The notes: generated by a model not told the origin, from the letters alone. A stretch of DNA of 64,000 nt from Streptomyces sp. CC208A (GCF_030010625.1 NZ_JASCXN010000010.1:124001-188000); one strand, 5' to 3'. Counted from the stretch's first letter, positions 16,901 to 25,786 are shown. Numbers and translations are program-made.

Positions 16901-19900
16901 CACCACGGTGGTCTCCGAGACCGTCACCGTCGACGGCAAGAAGCTGGCCCGCCCGAAGCTGGTCGTCGCCCCGACCTCCGCCGTCTCGGCCACCACCTGC
17001 GCCGCCACGCCGTCCACCAAGGGCTGCCGGGCGCTCGAGTACGTCTACGCCACGACCACCACGGCCACCGGCTACAGCACCGGCGCCGACTTCGGCGACT
17101 TCGCCGGCCAGGTCAAGGAGATCCGCGCCTGGTCCACCGAGCCCGGTGCCGCCACCGCGACCTCCAAGGGCGTCGCCGTCTACCGCTACGACGCGGCCGG
17201 CCGGCTGCGCCAGCAGTGGAACCCCAACCAGGGGCAGGCGACCCAGATCCAGTACTCGTACGACAGCGCCGGACGGATCTTCTGGATCCAGGCCCAGGGC
17301 GAGCTGCCCTGGAACTTCGACTACGGCAAGGCCGGCGCCAACCCCACCTCCGGTGAGGGGATGCTCCTCAAGGTCCGCCGTCCGGCCCTCGTCCAGGGCT
17401 CGGCCGATCAGACCAGCGGCGAGGCCGCGACGAGCATCGTCTACGACGTCCCGCTGACCGGCGCCTCCGCGCCGTACCAGATGGGCGTGCAGGACGTGGC
17501 GGCCTGGGGCCAGACCGACGTCCCGACCGATGCCACCGCCGTCTTCCCGGCCGACTCCGTGCCGGCCGCGCACGCCGGATCCGGTCTTGCCGGCACCGCC
17601 TACCGCCGGGCCACCGTCACGTACACCGACGTCTCCGGGCGTCAGGTGAACACCGCCGTCCCGGGTGGGCACATCAGCACCACCGAGTTCGACGAGCACG
17701 GCAACACCGTCCGCGAGCTCTCCCCGGGCAACCGGGCCGTCGCCCTCGGACTCTCGGCGAACGACCGGGCCGTGCAGGCCGAGCTCGGCATCGCCCAGCT
17801 CGCCTCCGCGGAGCGGGCCGACCTCCTCGCCACCCGCTCGGTCTACAACGAGTCGGGCACCCGCGAGCTCCAGGAGCTCGGACCCCTGCACCGCGCCACC
17901 CTGACGGAGGACCTCGTCTCCGGCGGCACCGCGGTGCTGAAGGCCGGTGACACCGCCTCCGTCCGCTCCTGGACCGTCAACGAGTACGACGCCGGCCGCC
18001 CCACGGACGGCACGGCCAAGGTCGAGGACAAGGTCACCAAGGTCACCATCGGCGGCCAGGTCCCGCAGTACCCGTCCGTCCACGTCGGCGCCCAGGTCAC
18101 GCAGACCGTGTACGACTGGGTCAAGGGCCTGCCGGTCAAGGTGATCCGGGACCCGTCCGGGCTCGCCCTGACCACGTCCATGGAGTACGACGCCCAGGGC
18201 CGCGTCACCAAGGAGATGCTGCCCGGTGCCACCGGCACCGACGCCGGCACCCGCGTGACCACCTACTGGTCCGCCACCGGCACCGGTACCTGCCAGGGCC
18301 GCCCGGAGTGGGCCGACAAGGTCTGCTCCACCGGACCGGGCGGTGCGATCACCGGCGGCGGCACCAACCCGTCCCAGCTGCCCACCGTCACCACCGAGTA
18401 CAGCTGGTGGGGCTCCGAGGCCAAGGTGACCACGGCCGCCAACGGAGTCACCCGTACCGTCACCACCACCTACGACGGCGCCGGACGGCCGTCGCGCACC
18501 GTCACCTCCGGTGGCGTCGGCACCGCCGTGCCCGAGGTCACCACGGAGTACAACGGTGAGACGGGCCGTGAGGTCAAGACGTCCTCGACGACCGGCGGCA
18601 CGATCTACAAGGCGTACGACAAGCTCGGCCGCCTGATCTCGTACGTGGACGCCGACGGCGGCGAGACGAAGACCGAGTACGACCTGCTCGACCGCCCCGT
18701 CAAGGTCACGGACTCCGTGCCCTCGACCGTCACCTACACCTACGACCACGCCGTGGAACCCCGCGGCCTGCCCACCCGGACGACCGACTCCGTCGCCGGT
18801 GCCTTCGAGGCCCGGTACGACGCCGACGGCAGCGTGACGAGCGAGAAGCTGCCCGGCGGCTACACCCTCACCGTCACCGAGGACACCACCGGCGCCGCCA
18901 CCTCCCGGGTCTACACCCGGGACAGCGACGGCCTCGTCGTCGTCACCGACAGCGTCGACGAGTCGGTGCACGGCCAGGTGGTCAACCACTCCGGCTGGTC
19001 CACCCAGTCCTTCTCCTACGACAAGGCCGGCCGGCTCACCACGGCCCTCGACACCGTGGGCGACGCCTGCACCCGGCGCTCGTACGCCTTCGACAAGCGC
19101 ACCAACCGCACCGGCCTGACCACCGCCGAGGGCGCCGCGGGCGCGGCCTGCCCGACCACCGGCGGAACCACCACCACCCACACCTACGACAGCGCCGACC
19201 GGCTCGTCGACAGCGGATACGTCTACGACGCCCTCGGCCGCACCACCGCCCTGCCGGGCACCTCGCTGGCCTACTACGCCAACGACCTGGTCCGCCAGCA
19301 GACCGCCGGGAACCTGCGCCAGACCTGGAGCCTCGACGCCGACCACCGCTTCCGCGGCTGGACGGTCGAGTCCCTGGCGGACGGGGTCTGGACGCAGACC
19401 GAGTCCAAGACCAACCACTACGACGGCGAGGGTGACAATCCCCGCTGGATCACCGAGGACACCGCCAAGGGCATCATCACCCGCAACGTCGACTCGGCCT
19501 CCGGCGACCTCACCGCCACCACCGGCTCCACCGGCAACGTCGTCCTCCAGCTGACCAACATCCACGGCGACGTCGCCCTCCAGCTCCCGCTGGACCCGGC
19601 CGAAGCCCCGCAGGTGCTCGACAGCGACGAGTACGGCAACGCGCGGACCGGCCAGCCCGTCACCCGGTACGGCTGGCTCGGCGGCAAGCAGCGCTCCAGC
19701 GAGACCCTCACCGGTCTCACCCTGATGGGCGTCCGCGTCTACAACCCGGCCACCGGCCGCTTCCTCTCCCTCGACCCGGTCTACGGCGGCAGCGCCAACG
19801 CCTACGACTACGTCAACGCCGACCCGGTCAACGCCTATGACCTGGACGGCAAGTGGGGCTGCGGTTGGTGCAAGAAGGGCTGGAACAAGTTCAAGAAGAG

Positions 19901-20294
19901 CCGCATCGGCAAGCACATCCGCCGTCACCGCAAGATCTACGGCTGGGCCGCGGGCATCGGCATCGGCGTGGTCGGCGCGGCGTGCGTCGCCGCCACGGCG
20001 GGCATCTGCGCCGGAGCCGGCGGTCTGATCATCGGCGCCGCGTTCGGCGCGGCCGGTGGTGCGGCCAAGTACCGCATCGGCAACGCACGGCGCAGCCGCT
20101 CCGGCTACTACAAGCGGATGGCGCTGGGCGCGGCCGGTGTCCTCGGACGCGGTGTGTACGCCCGCTGGCGGCTGCGCGGCGCGCCGCAGAGCCCCAAGCG
20201 CTGGCTCGACAACTTCCGGCGCGAGAAGAGCTGGGGCAAGCACCGCCGCAAGGTCCACGTCAGCTGGGGATTCGGCACCCGCTGGATCCGGTGA
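13902..20294 (+). CDS. Giant RHS/YD-repeat secreted protein with unrecognised C-terminal tip
   Basis: GTG 13902 follows GAGGAG by 5 nt and gives 2130 residues. Order: basic N-terminus and a long signal/anchor (RLTAVAGVLAAALVAETALIV, about 36-56); a beta-rich region; a DNRLRE-type domain (about 363-526, SFLHFPMAKI, SLGIRATDES); Ig/FnIII-like segments to about 700; then RHS/YD repeats (about 1094-1790: YDAAGRLRQQW, YDKLGRLISYVD, YDLLDRPVKV). The RHS core ends GVRVYNPATGRFLSLDPVYGG...NAYDLDGK at about 1942-1983. The last 147 residues differ in character: CGWCKKGW, a very basic segment, two Gly/Ala hydrophobic helices (GIGIGVVGAACVAATAGICAG) and a basic tail. In polymorphic toxins this position holds the effector. 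No nuclease or deaminase motif is visible. It is inserted between a TetR gene and an SMR gene. Confidence 0.92.
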   Translation: MSHHSWDHPAYNESPPEEGSLGLPNPSRGRARARRLTAVAGVLAAALVAETALIVGTSGEAVAVSLSTMAVEQPVREPVKAPAATEAADLPSAQVAAKLSGKRVEALSERTETTSTWANPNGTVTLEAASGPQRYRDALGTWRDIDVDLVKLPDGSVGAQAHPLGLKLAGRTPAATVSKIEASGGRAGEKKTPAVPLVSLDDGHGKRISVHWRGALAEPTLKGTEARYADALPFTDLIVESTRTGYEQFLELKDKRAVAANGSVTLTLDAKGVTARKNADDSVSFLDDKTGRVVGTIPAPVMWDAQVDPNSGEHTHTAPVGLALTQNGNSVDITLTPDAAFLADPKTRFPVTIDPAVSIGASFDTFVQQGYGTDQSAATELKLGNNGSGQVARSFLHFPMAKITGKVIESAKLNLWNFHSWSCTAKSWEVWDTGNASTSTRWTAQPTWFNKWTTSTSTKGYSSSCADGWVSADVKTLVQGWANNGKSTNSLGIRATDESDPYGWKRFNSGNAASSTPYLSVTYNTKPGAAVPVSPLSGASTNDTTPTITGKATDADGNTVQLTYEIWTSNGTAALLTGKSAFVASGTNAPWTPTTALAPGAYKWRAAVYDGSAWNGSWSAWQNFTVDTTAPAATKITSTDFPAETWSGTPDASGDISGAFTLTPPTSDVKDVQYALDGGAWTTLATTGSPVTANVKVTSGRHTLTARTRDAAGNVSAVATHVFYAGSGAALIAPAEGDRPARRTALTAQGKDTYTGVTYQYRRGETDTWKNVPLAHVTKAADGSAVTAWPLAAPAGKPAALNWDITATLAEDGPVDVRALFTDGTTSAGSPANTVAVDRNAGTAPTENVGPGEVNLLTGDFVLSETDTSLFDLTVTRTASSRRPSTGASQEGQAAIFGKEWTAGTAAEESDSDWAYLKQTSATSVAVVDAEGEELGFTATTGGGWKPEPGAEDLSLTGALSGSLTLKDTEGAVTVFSKPDAAATAWQVATTGMDGLANSTTTVVSETVTVDGKKLARPKLVVAPTSAVSATTCAATPSTKGCRALEYVYATTTTATGYSTGADFGDFAGQVKEIRAWSTEPGAATATSKGVAVYRYDAAGRLRQQWNPNQGQATQIQYSYDSAGRIFWIQAQGELPWNFDYGKAGANPTSGEGMLLKVRRPALVQGSADQTSGEAATSIVYDVPLTGASAPYQMGVQDVAAWGQTDVPTDATAVFPADSVPAAHAGSGLAGTAYRRATVTYTDVSGRQVNTAVPGGHISTTEFDEHGNTVRELSPGNRAVALGLSANDRAVQAELGIAQLASAERADLLATRSVYNESGTRELQELGPLHRATLTEDLVSGGTAVLKAGDTASVRSWTVNEYDAGRPTDGTAKVEDKVTKVTIGGQVPQYPSVHVGAQVTQTVYDWVKGLPVKVIRDPSGLALTTSMEYDAQGRVTKEMLPGATGTDAGTRVTTYWSATGTGTCQGRPEWADKVCSTGPGGAITGGGTNPSQLPTVTTEYSWWGSEAKVTTAANGVTRTVTTTYDGAGRPSRTVTSGGVGTAVPEVTTEYNGETGREVKTSSTTGGTIYKAYDKLGRLISYVDADGGETKTEYDLLDRPVKVTDSVPSTVTYTYDHAVEPRGLPTRTTDSVAGAFEARYDADGSVTSEKLPGGYTLTVTEDTTGAATSRVYTRDSDGLVVVTDSVDESVHGQVVNHSGWSTQSFSYDKAGRLTTALDTVGDACTRRSYAFDKRTNRTGLTTAEGAAGAACPTTGGTTTTHTYDSADRLVDSGYVYDALGRTTALPGTSLAYYANDLVRQQTAGNLRQTWSLDADHRFRGWTVESLADGVWTQTESKTNHYDGEGDNPRWITEDTAKGIITRNVDSASGDLTATTGSTGNVVLQLTNIHGDVALQLPLDPAEAPQVLDSDEYGNARTGQPVTRYGWLGGKQRSSETLTGLTLMGVRVYNPATGRFLSLDPVYGGSANAYDYVNADPVNAYDLDGKWGCGWCKKGWNKFKKSRIGKHIRRHRKIYGWAAGIGIGVVGAACVAATAGICAGAGGLIIGAAFGAAGGAAKYRIGNARRSRSGYYKRMALGAAGVLGRGVYARWRLRGAPQSPKRWLDNFRREKSWGKHRRKVHVSWGFGTRWIR

Positions 20295-20345
20295 TCACTG
20301 ACCGATGACCGCCCGACGCGAGCGGTGACCCGCTAGCGTCACCCC

Positions 20346-20380
20346 CGGGGGGCCGACCGACCGTGGTCGGCCGGCCCCCC
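20346..20380 (+). terminator. Terminator after the RHS gene
   Basis: GGGGGGCCGACCGA pairs with TCGGCCGGCCCCCC with one mismatch, 52 bp beyond the RHS stop. Confidence 0.7.
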
Positions 20381-20404
20381 TCTCGTACCGCACAGGGAGA
20401 ACCC

Positions 20405-20641
20405 ATGACCGACGCCACGCCCTCACGGTTCCTGCGCCTCGTCCTGCGCGCGGACGCCTTCGCCTCGTCCAGGGCCGGGACCATGACGCTGATCCCGGTC
20501 CTGCTCGCTCTGGTGTTCACCGAGACCCTCGTGGGCTACGTGGCCGCGGGCGTCCTCTTCGCCGCCTCCGTGGCCGTCGGCGCGGTCGGCCTCCGCCACG
20601 AGCGGCTCAGTGGGCGGACCCGGACAGCTGAAGACCGATGA
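20405..20641 (+). CDS. Small two-helix membrane protein
   Basis: 78 residues; ATG 20405 behind AGGGAGA. Two hydrophobic helices (TMTLIPVLLALVFTETLVGY and VAAGVLFAASVAVGAVGL) flank a short turn, with charged ends (RFLRLVLRADAFASS, HERLSGRTRTAEDR). Its last 35 bp overlap the 3' end of the convergent SMR gene. I do not recognise a family. It may be a backbone gene, or, because it directly follows an RHS gene with a membrane-seeking tip, a candidate immunity protein; the terminator between them argues for separate transcription. Confidence 0.6.
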   Translation: MTDATPSRFLRLVLRADAFASSRAGTMTLIPVLLALVFTETLVGYVAAGVLFAASVAVGAVGLRHERLSGRTRTAEDR

Positions 20642-20930
20642 CGCCCACGATGACGAAGGTGATCGAGACGATCTTGAGCACGGAGACCAGGTCGCCGAGG
20701 AACACCATGCCGTAGATGGCGGTGCCGGCTGCCCCGATCCCCGTCCACACCGCGTACGCCGGACCCACGTCGAGCTTCTTCAGGGCAAGCGTCAGCAGAC
20801 CGAAGCTGCCGAGGGCGAAACAGGCGAAGGCGATCGTCGGCCACAGCCGGGTGAACCCGTGCGAGAGCTTCAGGCAGACCGCGAAACCCGTCTCCAGGAG
20901 CCCCGCGACCACCACCAGCAGCCACGCCAT
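20607..20930 (-). CDS. SMR-family multidrug/guanidinium exporter (SugE/QacE type)
   Basis: A 107-residue, four-helix small multidrug resistance protein. The conserved membrane glutamate is in GLLETGFAVCLK (about residue 11), followed by the AYAVWTGIGAAGTAIYG signature. ATG 20930 gives MAWLLVVVAGLLETGF, the normal family start; the longer frame adds ten unlikely residues. SMR proteins work as antiparallel dimers and exchange protons for cationic compounds or guanidinium. Sequence alone does not separate the Gdx and Qac subtypes with certainty. The TetR gene at 13191 may control it. Confidence 0.9.
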   Translation of the reverse strand: MAWLLVVVAGLLETGFAVCLKLSHGFTRLWPTIAFACFALGSFGLLTLALKKLDVGPAYAVWTGIGAAGTAIYGMVFLGDLVSVLKIVSITFVIVGVIGLQLSGSAH

Positions 20931-21029
20931 CGTCCCTGCCTCCCACCCGCTCGGATTCATCGCACTTGTGCGGTTATGTCCTTACCGGCCTGGGGAGAGG
21001 CGTAAACACCTCACCGCCGCCCGGGCGGA

Positions 21030-22040
21030 TCAGTCGCCCTCGCGGCGCTCCCGGGTGGCGAGCAGCCGCCGCAGCGAGAACAGGCGCGCCGGATCGGCGT
21101 GCCCCTCCGCCACCCAGGCGTCCAGGGCGCAGTCCGGCTCGTCGTGGCTGCACGCGCGCGGACAGTTCTCCGTGCCCGGCTCCAGGTCGGGGAAGGCGTG
21201 GATGACCCGCGACGGGTCGACGTGGTGCAGACCGAAGGAACGCACGCCCGGCGTGTCGATGACCCAGCCGTCCACCTCGTCCAGCGGCAGCGCCAGCGCC
21301 GAGGTGGTGGTGTGCCGGCCACGCCCCGTCACCGCGTTCACAAGTCCGGTGCTCCGCCGCTTGTCTTCCGGCACCAGCGCGTTCACCAGCGTCGTCTTGC
21401 CGACGCCGGAGTGGCCGACGAAGGCCGTCACCCGGCCGTCCAGATGCTCCCGCACCCGGTCCGCGGCCCCGCCGTCGTACAGCTCCTCCCGGTTCACCAC
21501 CACATGCGGGATGTCCAGGTCGCCGTAGAGTTCGAGCAGCTTCTCCGGGGGGGCCAGGTCCGACTTGGTCATCACCAGGAAGGGCTCCAGGCCGCCGTCG
21601 TACGCGGCCACCAGGCAGCGGTCGATCAGCCGGGGGCGCGGCTCGGGGTCGGCGAGCGCGGTGACGATCGCGAGCTGGTCGGCGTTGGCGACCACCACCC
21701 GCTCGTACGGGTCGTCGTCGTCGGCCGTACGGCGCAGCACCGAGCTCCGCTCCCCGATCCGTACGATCCGGGCCAGGGTGTCCTTCTCGCCGGAGAGGTC
21801 GCCCACCAGGGAGACCCGGTCGCCGACCACGGCCGCCTTGCGGCCCAGCTCGCGGGCCTTCATCGCGACCACGATCCGGTCCTCGACCAGACAGGTCAGC
21901 CGGCCCCGGTCCACGGTGAGGACCATGCCCTCGACGGCGTCCTCGTGCTTCGGGCGGATGGAGGTCCGCGGCCGGGTGCCCTTGCGGTTGGGCCGCTGGC
22001 GGATGTCGTCCTCGTCGGTGTGCCTGCCGTAACGCCGCAT
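21030..22040 (-). CDS. rsgA: RsgA, ribosome small subunit-dependent GTPase A
   Basis: A late 30S-subunit assembly checkpoint GTPase. The 336-residue protein shows the circularly permuted G-motif order: OB domain (VDRGRLTCLV), then TKSD (G4), then the P-loop GHSGVGKTTLVNAL (G1) and DTPGV (G3). The zinc-finger tail is CPRACSHDEPDC. ATG 22040 lies only 3 nt after the aroA stop, so it is the distal gene of an aroA-rsgA operon, a pairing common in actinobacteria. Confidence 0.95.
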   Translation of the reverse strand: MRRYGRHTDEDDIRQRPNRKGTRPRTSIRPKHEDAVEGMVLTVDRGRLTCLVEDRIVVAMKARELGRKAAVVGDRVSLVGDLSGEKDTLARIVRIGERSSVLRRTADDDDPYERVVVANADQLAIVTALADPEPRPRLIDRCLVAAYDGGLEPFLVMTKSDLAPPEKLLELYGDLDIPHVVVNREELYDGGAADRVREHLDGRVTAFVGHSGVGKTTLVNALVPEDKRRSTGLVNAVTGRGRHTTTSALALPLDEVDGWVIDTPGVRSFGLHHVDPSRVIHAFPDLEPGTENCPRACSHDEPDCALDAWVAEGHADPARLFSLRRLLATRERREGD

Positions 22041-22043
22041 GGT

Positions 22044-23402
22044 TCAGGCTCCGAGTCCGAGCATCTCGGTCCACATCCCCGGGAAGTCCGGCAAGGTCTT
22101 CGCCGTGGTCGCCACGTCCTCGATCTCCACGCCCTCCACGGCGAGCCCGATGATCGCGCCCGCGGTCGCCATCCGGTGGTCGTGGTACGTGTGGAAGACG
22201 CCGCCGCGCAGCGGACGGGGACGGATGCGCAGGCCGTCCTCGGTCTCGGTGACGTCGCCGCCGAGCCCGTTGATCTCCCGGGTGAGCGCGGCCAGCCGGT
22301 CGGTCTCGTGGAGCCGCAGGTGCGCCACCCCGCGCAGGGTCGACGGGGAGTCGGCGAGGGCCGCGACCGCCGCGATGCCGGGGGTCAGCTCGCCGACCTC
22401 GCCCAGGTCCACGTCGATGCCGTGGATCCGGCCGGTGCCGGTGAAGGTGAGCCCCGCACTCGTCAGCTCGCAGGAACCGCCCATCTCGGTGAAGATCCGG
22501 CGCAGCTCGTCGCCCGGCTGGGTGGTACGGGCCGGCCAGTCCGGCACCGTCACCCGGCCGCCGGTGACCAGGGCCGCCGCCAGGAACGGCTGCGCGTTCG
22601 ACAGGTCCGGCTCGATCACCAGGTCCCGGCCGCGCAGCGCCGACGGGGTGACCCGCCACACGTCCGGCTCCCCGCCGTGCTCCGGCTCGTCGACCTTCGC
22701 GCCCACCGCCCGCAGCATGTCCACGGTCATCCGGATGTGCGGCATCGACGGCAGCCGGCCGCCCACGTGCCGGACCTCCACGCCCTGGTTGAAACGGGCT
22801 CCGGAGAGCAGCAGGGCGCTGACGAACTGCGAGGACGAGGAGGCGTCGATCTCGACCGTCCCGCCGTCCAGGCCGCCGGCGCCGTGCACGGTCATCGGCA
22901 GGGCGCCGCGGCCCTCGTCGTCGATCCGGGCGCCGAGCGCGCGCAGCGCGTCGATCACGCCGTGCAGCGGGCGCTCGTGGGAGCGGGGGTCGCCGTCGAA
23001 GCGGACCGGGCCGTCGGCGAGGGCGGCGACCGGCGGCAGGAAGCGCATGACCGTGCCCGCGTTGCCGACGTCCACCGCGGCGGGGCCGCGCAGCGGGGCG
23101 GGGATGATCCGCCACGCCTCACCGGTGCCGTCGGGGCCGACGCCCTCCTCGATCCTCACCCCGAGGGTGCGCAGGCCCTCGGCCATCAGGAGGGTGTCGC
23201 GGGAGCGGAGCGGGCGGCGCACCCAGCCCGGCTCGGCGGCGAGCGCGGCGAGCACCAGGGCACGGTTGGTGACCGACTTCGAGCCGGGCACGGTCACGGT
23301 CGCGTCGACGGGGCCGCGCGCGTACGGGGCGGGCCAGAGGTCCGGGCCGACGGGGGCGGCGGGCTGCGACGGATCGGGGTGCGCGGGGGAGGCTGCGGTC
23401 AT
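22044..23402 (-). CDS. aroA: AroA, 3-phosphoshikimate 1-carboxyvinyltransferase (EPSP synthase)
   Basis: Joins shikimate-3-phosphate and PEP in the shikimate pathway. The 452-residue protein has [18 protein letters not shown] near the start (substrate-binding Lys/Ser), [11 protein letters not shown] (PEP-binding region), [14 protein letters not shown], and the C-terminal [17 protein letters not shown] and [12 protein letters not shown] signatures. NAGTVMRFL has the Gly-Thr residues typical of glyphosate-sensitive class I-like enzymes in this region, although class cannot be settled by eye. It is translationally close to rsgA. Confidence 0.96.
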   Translation of the reverse strand: MTAASPAHPDPSQPAAPVGPDLWPAPYARGPVDATVTVPGSKSVTNRALVLAALAAEPGWVRRPLRSRDTLLMAEGLRTLGVRIEEGVGPDGTGEAWRIIPAPLRGPAAVDVGNAGTVMRFLPPVAALADGPVRFDGDPRSHERPLHGVIDALRALGARIDDEGRGALPMTVHGAGGLDGGTVEIDASSSSQFVSALLLSGARFNQGVEVRHVGGRLPSMPHIRMTVDMLRAVGAKVDEPEHGGEPDVWRVTPSALRGRDLVIEPDLSNAQPFLAAALVTGGRVTVPDWPARTTQPGDELRRIFTEMGGSCELTSAGLTFTGTGRIHGIDVDLGEVGELTPGIAAVAALADSPSTLRGVAHLRLHETDRLAALTREINGLGGDVTETEDGLRIRPRPLRGGVFHTYHDHRMATAGAIIGLAVEGVEIEDVATTAKTLPDFPGMWTEMLGLGA

Positions 23403-23422
23403 GCCCTCACTGTACGGGGGTG

Positions 23423-24106
23423 TCAGAGACCGAGAAGCCAGGTGGCGCCGCCGATCAGGCAGCAGAGGGACACCGTGTGGAAGAACGCCAGCCACACCCC
23501 GGCGGGCACATGGGTGAGCCGGGTCAGCTGGTCGGCGTCCGAATCGGGCGCCCCGCCGTGCCGCCGCTTCGCCTGGAGCTCGAAGGGCGGACGCACCCCG
23601 CCGAGCAGCAGGAACCACACCACCGCGTAGGCGAAGACGGCCTGGACCTCCGGCGCGGCCAGCCAGGACACCAGGACGAACAGCGCGCCGGTGAGGACCA
23701 CGCTGAGGATCCCGTACGCGTTGCGCACCATCACCAGCATGGCGAGGAGCAGCGCGGTCGCCACCCACAGCAGCACGGCCACCAGGCCCGCGCCGAGCAG
23801 CGCCGCCCCGCCGAGCCCGAGCAGCGGGGCCGCCGTGTAGCCGGCGGCCAGGGTGAGGACGACGCCGAGACCGGTCGGGCGGCCCCGGGTGACGGTGAGG
23901 CCGCTGGTGTCCGAGTGCAGCCGGATCGCCTGCAGACGGCGGCCGGCGGCGAGCGCGACCAGGGCGTGACCGCCCTCGTGGGCGATGGTGATCGCGTTCC
24001 TGGCGAACAGCCAGATCCGGCGGGGCACGGTGACCGCGAGGGCGGCCACCCCGGTGGCGATCACCAGCCATTCGGCGGGCGCCGCCTGTGGGCTGAAGAG
24101 GTCCAT
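23423..24106 (-). CDS. M50-family membrane metallopeptidase-like protein
   Basis: 227 residues with about six transmembrane segments. The zinc motif HEGGH lies in [19 protein letters not shown] (about residue 43), followed by a long hydrophobic body; the usual second motif (NPDG) is not obvious. The protein ends in another helix ([20 protein letters not shown]). ATG 24106 has GGAGG upstream and is divergent from the HMCES gene with 49 bp between starts. Substrate unknown. Confidence 0.85.
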   Translation of the reverse strand: MDLFSPQAAPAEWLVIATGVAALAVTVPRRIWLFARNAITIAHEGGHALVALAAGRRLQAIRLHSDTSGLTVTRGRPTGLGVVLTLAAGYTAAPLLGLGGAALLGAGLVAVLLWVATALLLAMLVMVRNAYGILSVVLTGALFVLVSWLAAPEVQAVFAYAVVWFLLLGGVRPPFELQAKRRHGGAPDSDADQLTRLTHVPAGVWLAFFHTVSLCCLIGGATWLLGL

Positions 24107-24155
24107 CCTCCGGTCCGCTCCTCTCGGGATCGGGAATCGTGGCAGTGTGGCACGT

Positions 24156-25010
24156 ATGTGCGGACGTTTTGCGGCGAGCCGGTCCCCCGAGGAGCTCGTG
24201 GAGATCTTCGACGTGGAGATGGGGGTCCCCCCTGTTCGAGCGAAGTCGAGAACTTGGGGGAGGGAGCCGGAGGAGACCCTGGACCAGGACTGGAACGTGG
24301 CCCCCACCAAACAGGTCCACGCGGTCCTCGAACGCCCTCTGAAAGACGCGGAGACGCCCCGGCCGGTTCGCCAGCTGCGGACCCTGCGCTGGGGACTGGT
24401 CCCGTCCTGGTCGAAGTCGCCGGAGGGCGCCGCCCGGATGATCAACGCCCGGGCCGAGACCCTGCACGAGAAGCCGTCCTTCAAACGCGCCTTCCGGTCC
24501 CGCCGCTGCATCGTGCCCGCCGACGGCTATTACGAGTGGGTGACCGGCGCCGCCGAGCGCGACCTGGAGGTCGAGGGGAAGAAGAAGCGGCCCCGCAAGC
24601 AGCCGTACTTCGTGACCCCGGCGGACGGCTCGGTCTTCGCCATGGCGGGCCTCTACGAGTTCTGGCGCGACCCCACCCTGCCGCCCGAGCACCCGAACGC
24701 CTGGTGGGCCACCTGCTCGGTGATCACCACCGAGGCGGAGACCGGACCGCTCGGCGTGGCACCCGCCGAGGGCCCCGGCTCGCTCGCCGAGATCCACCCC
24801 CGGATGCCGCTGATGCTCACCGAGGACCGCTGGGACGCCTGGCTCGACCCGGCCACCACCGGCCTCGACGAACTGCGCGCCCTGCTCGCCCCGCCGCCGG
24901 AGGGCCTGATGCGGGCCTACCCGGTCTCCACCGCGGTCAGCAACGTCCGCAACAACGGGCCCGAGCTGCTCACCGAGCTGGAGGGTCCGGAGGTCGGCAC
25001 GCTGTTCTGA
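24156..25010 (+). CDS. HMCES/YedK (SRAP) abasic-site DNA-protein crosslinking protein, with repeat-derived insertion
   Basis: SRAP proteins bind abasic sites in single-stranded DNA and form a covalent link through Cys2. MCGRF at the start supplies Cys2; WNVAPTK, the MINARAET motif, [13 protein letters not shown] (active-site Glu region) and [10 protein letters not shown] complete the family set. 284 residues. Between the first helix (LVEIFDVE) and the next ([10 protein letters not shown]) it carries about 14 extra residues, [14 protein letters not shown], encoded by a copy of the dispersed palindromic element also found at 2981. The reading frame is intact, and the loop lies away from the catalytic residues. 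Confidence 0.9.
   Translation: MCGRFAASRSPEELVEIFDVEMGVPPVRAKSRTWGREPEETLDQDWNVAPTKQVHAVLERPLKDAETPRPVRQLRTLRWGLVPSWSKSPEGAARMINARAETLHEKPSFKRAFRSRRCIVPADGYYEWVTGAAERDLEVEGKKKRPRKQPYFVTPADGSVFAMAGLYEFWRDPTLPPEHPNAWWATCSVITTEAETGPLGVAPAEGPGSLAEIHPRMPLMLTEDRWDAWLDPATTGLDELRALLAPPPEGLMRAYPVSTAVSNVRNNGPELLTELEGPEVGTLF
24216..24262. repeat. Dispersed palindromic element, copy 2, inside the HMCES coding sequence
   Basis: Shares the GGGGGTCCCCCC left half and the GAAGTC...TTGGGGGAG right half with the intergenic copy at 2981-3016. The middle is longer here and contains a TTCGAG-CGAAGTCGAGAA inverted repeat. It keeps the reading frame. Confidence 0.75.
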
Positions 25011-25056
25011 GGCCGGTGTCCGGGGCGGGCGCGGCGGGGGACGGCAGGATGGGGAC

Positions 25057-25689
25057 GTGACGAAGACCGAGACCGTCCCCACCGACGCGGGTGAGGCCCG
25101 TATCACCTGGCACACCGCCGTCCGGCCCCGCCGCGTCCTCGCCCTCGGCCACGGCGCCGGCGGCGGCATCGAGGCCCGCGACCTGGCCGCCCTCGCCGCC
25201 GCCCTGCCCGCCCGCGGGGTGACCGTCGCCCTGGTCGAGCAGCCCTGGCGGGTCGCCGGCAAGAAGGTCGCTCCCGCCCCGAAGACCCTCGACACCGCCT
25301 GGCGCGGCCTCTGGCCCGCCCTCGCCGCGCCCGGCCTCCCGGTGGTCGCGGGCGGCCGCAGCGCCGGCGCCCGGGTCGCCTGCCGCACCGCCGCCGAACT
25401 CGGCGCCGCCGCCGTCCTCGCCCTCGCCTTCCCCCTCCACCCCCCGGGGAGGCCCGAGCGCTCCCGCGCCGGGGAACTCCTCTCCACCGGCCTGCCGACC
25501 CTCGTCGTCCAGGGCGGCAACGACCCCTTCGGCAGACCCGACGAGTTCCCGGAGGGCCCGTACGGGCTCGTCGGGATCCCGTACGGCGACCACGGCCTCG
25601 CCGTCCCCAAGCGGGCGCCCCTCGGCCAGGACGAGGCCCTCGCCCGTGTCACCGGCGCGGTCGGCGACTGGCTCGACGGCCTCGGCTGA
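25057..25689 (+). CDS. Alpha/beta-hydrolase fold protein (KANL3/Tex30-like)
   Basis: 210 residues beginning at GTG 25057. Alpha/beta-hydrolase features: [16 protein letters not shown] (oxyanion region), the nucleophile elbow [11 protein letters not shown] (Gly-x-Ser-x-Gly) near residue 106, [12 protein letters not shown] (acid loop) and [10 protein letters not shown] (histidine). It resembles the small dienelactone-hydrolase-like Tex30/KANL3 group. Substrate unknown. It ends 27 bp before the sigR autoregulatory promoter. Confidence 0.82.
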   Translation: MTKTETVPTDAGEARITWHTAVRPRRVLALGHGAGGGIEARDLAALAAALPARGVTVALVEQPWRVAGKKVAPAPKTLDTAWRGLWPALAAPGLPVVAGGRSAGARVACRTAAELGAAAVLALAFPLHPPGRPERSRAGELLSTGLPTLVVQGGNDPFGRPDEFPEGPYGLVGIPYGDHGLAVPKRAPLGQDEALARVTGAVGDWLDGLG

Positions 25690-25716
25690 ACCCCGCCCGG
25701 GCCCCGCCGCCGCCCC

Positions 25717-25743
25717 GGGAATGCGGCGGCGGGCAGCGCTGTT
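25717..25743 (+). promoter_or_regulatory. SigR-dependent autoregulatory promoter of sigR (sigRp2)
   Basis: GGGAAT and GTT are separated by exactly 18 bp, matching the known SigR consensus (GGAAT-N18-GTT). It lies 44 bp before the ATG of the long SigR frame, as described for sigRp2 in S. coelicolor. A TATCCT (25899-25904) before the GTG at 25952 may belong to the housekeeping promoter. Confidence 0.85.
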
Positions 25744-25786
25744 GTGCTGGGCGTCGGTGTGAGAAGCGAGAGAGGGAGTCCGTCGC

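Noticed and set aside
15501..20258. A 1585-codon open frame antisense to the RHS gene
   Set aside because: Composition is Gly/Val/Arg-rich shadow of the opposite strand, with no domain, start signal or hydrophobic pattern. Long antisense frames are routine at this GC content.
24129..24158. SigR promoter before the HMCES gene (GGGAAT at 24130)
   Set aside because: There is no GTT 18 bp downstream; the expected -10 position overlaps the start codon.
22044..25652. A minus-strand frame that would extend AroA to 1202 residues
   Set aside because: The upstream part is antisense to the HMCES and hydrolase genes and passes through the M50 gene in another frame. AroA starts cleanly at ATG 23402.
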